DNA of 64,000 nucleotides from Streptomyces sp. A3M-1-3 (GTDB lineage: Bacteria > Actinomycetota > Actinomycetes > Streptomycetales > Streptomycetaceae). The translations under genes and the position numbers were made by a program. Shown here piece by piece: positions 62,327-64,000 of this stretch. The notes beneath the pieces were generated by a model. The model searched no databases and had not been told where the DNA came from. It was given only the letters and a program-made list of their open reading frames with translations. The stretch covers positions 186,001-250,000 of the forward strand of contig NZ_JANAVP010000007.1 in NCBI RefSeq assembly GCF_024213665.1. Reading direction: 5' to 3'. The stretch's first letter is position 1; every line of letters begins with the position of its first letter.

Positions 62327-63169
62327 ATGAAGCTCCGCAAGGCCTCCGCTGCCGCCGCAGCCGCAGTCGTACTCGCCCTGACCGCCACCGCGTGTGGTGG
62401 CGACAGCGACAAGGGCACGGACGGCGGGGACGGTGGTGACAACAAGATCACCATCGGCATCAAGTACGACCAGCCCGGTCTGGGCCTGAAGACGCCGGAC
62501 GGCAAGTTCACCGGCTTCGACGTCGATGTCGCCACGTACGTGGCCAAGGAGCTCGGCTACGACGCCAAGGACATCACGTTCAAGCAGGCGCCCAGCGCCG
62601 AGCGCGAGAACCTGATCGCCAACGGTGACGTGAAGTTCGTCGTCGGCACCTACACGATCAACGACAAGCGCAAGGAGCGGGTCGACTTCGCCGGCCCGTA
62701 CTTCCTGGCCCACCAGGACCTGCTGGTCCGCGCCGACGACAACTCCATCACCAAGCCCGAGGACCTCAACAGCAAGAAGCTGTGCTCGGTCACCGGCTCC
62801 ACCTCGGCGCAGAACGTCAAGGACAAGCTCGCCCCCAAGGCGGACCTGCAGGAGTTTGGCGGCTACTCGGAGTGCATCACCGGTCTGGAGAACAAGGCCG
62901 TCGACGCGCTGACGACCGACAACTCCATCCTGGCCGGCTTCGCCGCGCAGAAGGAGCACCAGGGCAAGTTCAAGCTGGTGGGTCTCAACCTGAGCGACGA
63001 GCCCTACGGCATCGGTCTGAAGAAGGGCGACAAGGACCTCCAGACCAAGATCAACGCCGCCCTGGAGAAGATGCAGACAGACGGCTCCTGGGACAAGTTC
63101 GTGAAGGCGAACTTCGGCCCGGCCAACTACAAGAACGAGCCTGCCCCGAAGATCACTGAAGGCAGCTGA
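62327..63169 (+). CDS. gluB: Glutamate-binding lipoprotein
   Basis: 280-residue periplasmic-type binding lipoprotein. Signal peptide and lipobox LTATACGG with acylated Cys23, then a Gly/Asp linker and the family 3 binding fold (KITIGIKYDQPGLGLKTPDG, FTGFDVDVATYVAKELGY, NGDVKFVVGTYTINDKRKE, CSVTGSTSAQNV). It delivers glutamate to GluC/GluD. ATG at 62327, 76 bp after gluA. A strong hairpin follows before gluC. Confidence 0.92.
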   Translation: MKLRKASAAAAAAVVLALTATACGGDSDKGTDGGDGGDNKITIGIKYDQPGLGLKTPDGKFTGFDVDVATYVAKELGYDAKDITFKQAPSAERENLIANGDVKFVVGTYTINDKRKERVDFAGPYFLAHQDLLVRADDNSITKPEDLNSKKLCSVTGSTSAQNVKDKLAPKADLQEFGGYSECITGLENKAVDALTTDNSILAGFAAQKEHQGKFKLVGLNLSDEPYGIGLKKGDKDLQTKINAALEKMQTDGSWDKFVKANFGPANYKNEPAPKITEGS

Positions 63170-63178
63170 GTCCGCGGT

Positions 63179-63210
63179 GGCGCGCCGCCGGCCGACGCCG
63201 GCGGCGCGCC
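63179..63210 (+). terminator. Hairpin between gluB and gluC, probable attenuator/stabiliser
   Basis: Perfect 14-bp GC stem (GGCGCGCCGCCGGC at 63179-63192 with 63197-63210), CGAC loop, 9 bp after the gluB stop. Within an operon it should partly end transcripts or protect the upstream mRNA, raising binding protein over permease. Confidence 0.7.
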
Positions 63211-63243
63211 CCACCAGCCAACCTGGGGAGAGCGCGGGGCAAC

Positions 63244-63918
63244 GTGTTCGACTTTCTTGATTCCGGGCAGTACGACCTGCTCGGCGCCTTCTGGGTGACG
63301 GTTCAGCTCACCCTCTACTCGGCCGTCGGGTCCCTGATCTGGGGCACGATCCTGGTCGGTATGCGAGTCAGTCCGGTTCCGCTGATGCGGGTCTTCGGCA
63401 CCGCGTACGTCAATCTCGTCCGCAACACCCCGCTGACGGTGATCATCATCTCCTGCTCGCTGGTCCTGAACCAGACGCTGGGGTTCGCGCTCGGGGGCGA
63501 CAACTTCAAGGACATCGGCTTCCGGCTGGCCGTCCTCGGTTTCATCGCCTACACCGGCACCTTCGTCTGTGAGGCGCTGCGGTCCGGCATCAACACCGTG
63601 CCCGTCGGGCAGGCGGAGGCGGCCCGCGCGCTGGGGCTGAGCTTCACCCAGGTGCTGACGCGGATCGTGCTCCCGCAGGCGTTCCGCTCGGTGGTCGCGC
63701 CGCTGGCGAACGTACTGATCGCGCTGACGAAGAACACCACGGTGGCGGCTGCGATCGGTGTGGCCGAGGCCGCACTGCTGATGAAGGAAATGATCGAGAA
63801 CGAGGCCGACGCGCTCTTCGCCGTCTTCGCGGTCTTCGCTTTCGGATTCATGGTTCTCACCCTCCCGACCGGCCTGATCCTCGGCTGGGTGGCCAAGCGT
63901 GTGGCGGTGAAGCGATGA
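63244..63918 (+). CDS. gluC: Glutamate ABC transporter permease
   Basis: 224-residue polar amino-acid permease with about five membrane helices and the EAA loop (VGQAEAARALGLSFTQVLTRI) that contacts GluA. The N-terminal LLGAFWVTVQLTLYSAVGSL and YVNLVRNTPLTVIIISCSLV are typical of the HisMQ group. GTG at 63244. Its TGA overlaps the gluD ATG (ATGA). Confidence 0.92.
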   Translation: MFDFLDSGQYDLLGAFWVTVQLTLYSAVGSLIWGTILVGMRVSPVPLMRVFGTAYVNLVRNTPLTVIIISCSLVLNQTLGFALGGDNFKDIGFRLAVLGFIAYTGTFVCEALRSGINTVPVGQAEAARALGLSFTQVLTRIVLPQAFRSVVAPLANVLIALTKNTTVAAAIGVAEAALLMKEMIENEADALFAVFAVFAFGFMVLTLPTGLILGWVAKRVAVKR

Positions 63919-64000
63919 CCTCCGTTCTCTACGACGCCCCCGGCCCCCGCGCCAAGCGGCGGAACATCCTCTACACGATCGTGTTCCTGGTCCTGCTCGG
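63915..64000 (+). CDS. gluD: Glutamate ABC transporter permease, N-terminal fragment
   Basis: The first 28 codons (MTSVLYDAPGPRAKRRNILY, then the beginning of a membrane helix IVFLVLL) of the second permease; the rest is beyond the window. The ATGA overlap with gluC indicates translational coupling. Confidence 0.85.
   Translation, partial: MTSVLYDAPGPRAKRRNILYTIVFLVLL

Overview
This window is high-GC actinobacterial chromosome, almost certainly Streptomyces. The marker is the block parE - DUF7455 - secreted trypsin-like protease - hrdB - whiH, i.e. the principal sigma factor next to a sporulation regulator. Other Streptomyces-type content includes a RelA/SpoT homologue of the RshA type, nrdR-nrdJ divergent from lexA, and a GluR/GluK two-component pair facing a gluABCD glutamate importer. 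I saw no tRNA, rRNA, CRISPR array or complete insertion sequence.

Layout. (1) 1-7.5 kb: the first codons of a solute:sodium symporter with its DUF485 partner, topoisomerase IV subunit B (parE), a small zinc-ribbon protein, a secreted serine protease, hrdB and whiH. (2) 7.5-20.6 kb: a fused ABC ATPase-permease, a NUDIX/winged-helix protein, a glycogen-debranching-like protein, a DUF4192 protein divergent from a RecQ-like helicase fused to a phosphoribosyltransferase-like tail, two proteins of unknown function, RNase HII, and a TetR/MFS efflux pair with two clear operators. (3) 20.7-26.8 kb: a DUF4173 membrane-protein pseudogene broken by four indels, an ADP-ribosylglycohydrolase-like protein, a histidine phosphatase, a DUF4937 protein, an ArsR/DUF2071 operon and a TerD protein. 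(4) 26.9-33.8 kb: class II ribonucleotide reductase with NrdR and paired NrdR boxes, LexA with its SOS box, and a DinG-like helicase. (5) 33.9-40 kb: a four-gene NRPS-independent siderophore operon (diaminobutyrate aminotransferase, two IucA/IucC synthetases, one IucB/RhbD acetyltransferase). (6) 40.2-42.9 kb: a tandem pair of trypsin-like lipoproteins. The second has lost its catalytic serine region and abuts a remnant of an IS200/IS605-type element. (7) 42.9-55 kb: hflX, an M1 aminopeptidase, rsh, dapF, miaA, two small proteins, an extradiol-dioxygenase-like protein, miaB and an orphan TAXI binding protein. (8) 55-64 kb: an N-terminally truncated ROK protein, a GH38 alpha-mannosidase, gluK/gluR and gluABCD (gluD cut by the window end).

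The region is mainly housekeeping and stress-response core chromosome: transcription (hrdB), sporulation (whiH), DNA supply and repair (nrdRJ, lexA, dinG, recQ-like), stringent response (rsh), tRNA modification (miaA, miaB) and nutrient uptake (glu). Several intergenic sites are readable: a sigma-WhiG-like promoter placed so that whiH would be leaderless, a sigma-R-like promoter before hrdB, two TetR operators, two NrdR boxes, an SOS box, a triple 8-bp repeat before arsR, and a back-to-back DnaA-box-like palindrome between the DUF4192 and recQ-like genes. Three broken genes (DUF4173, second protease, ROK) show local decay. No wholly new system is proved. The most unusual candidates are the siderophore operon without hydroxylase or decarboxylase, the RecQ-phosphoribosyltransferase fusion with its palindrome, and the protease pseudogene/IS scar.
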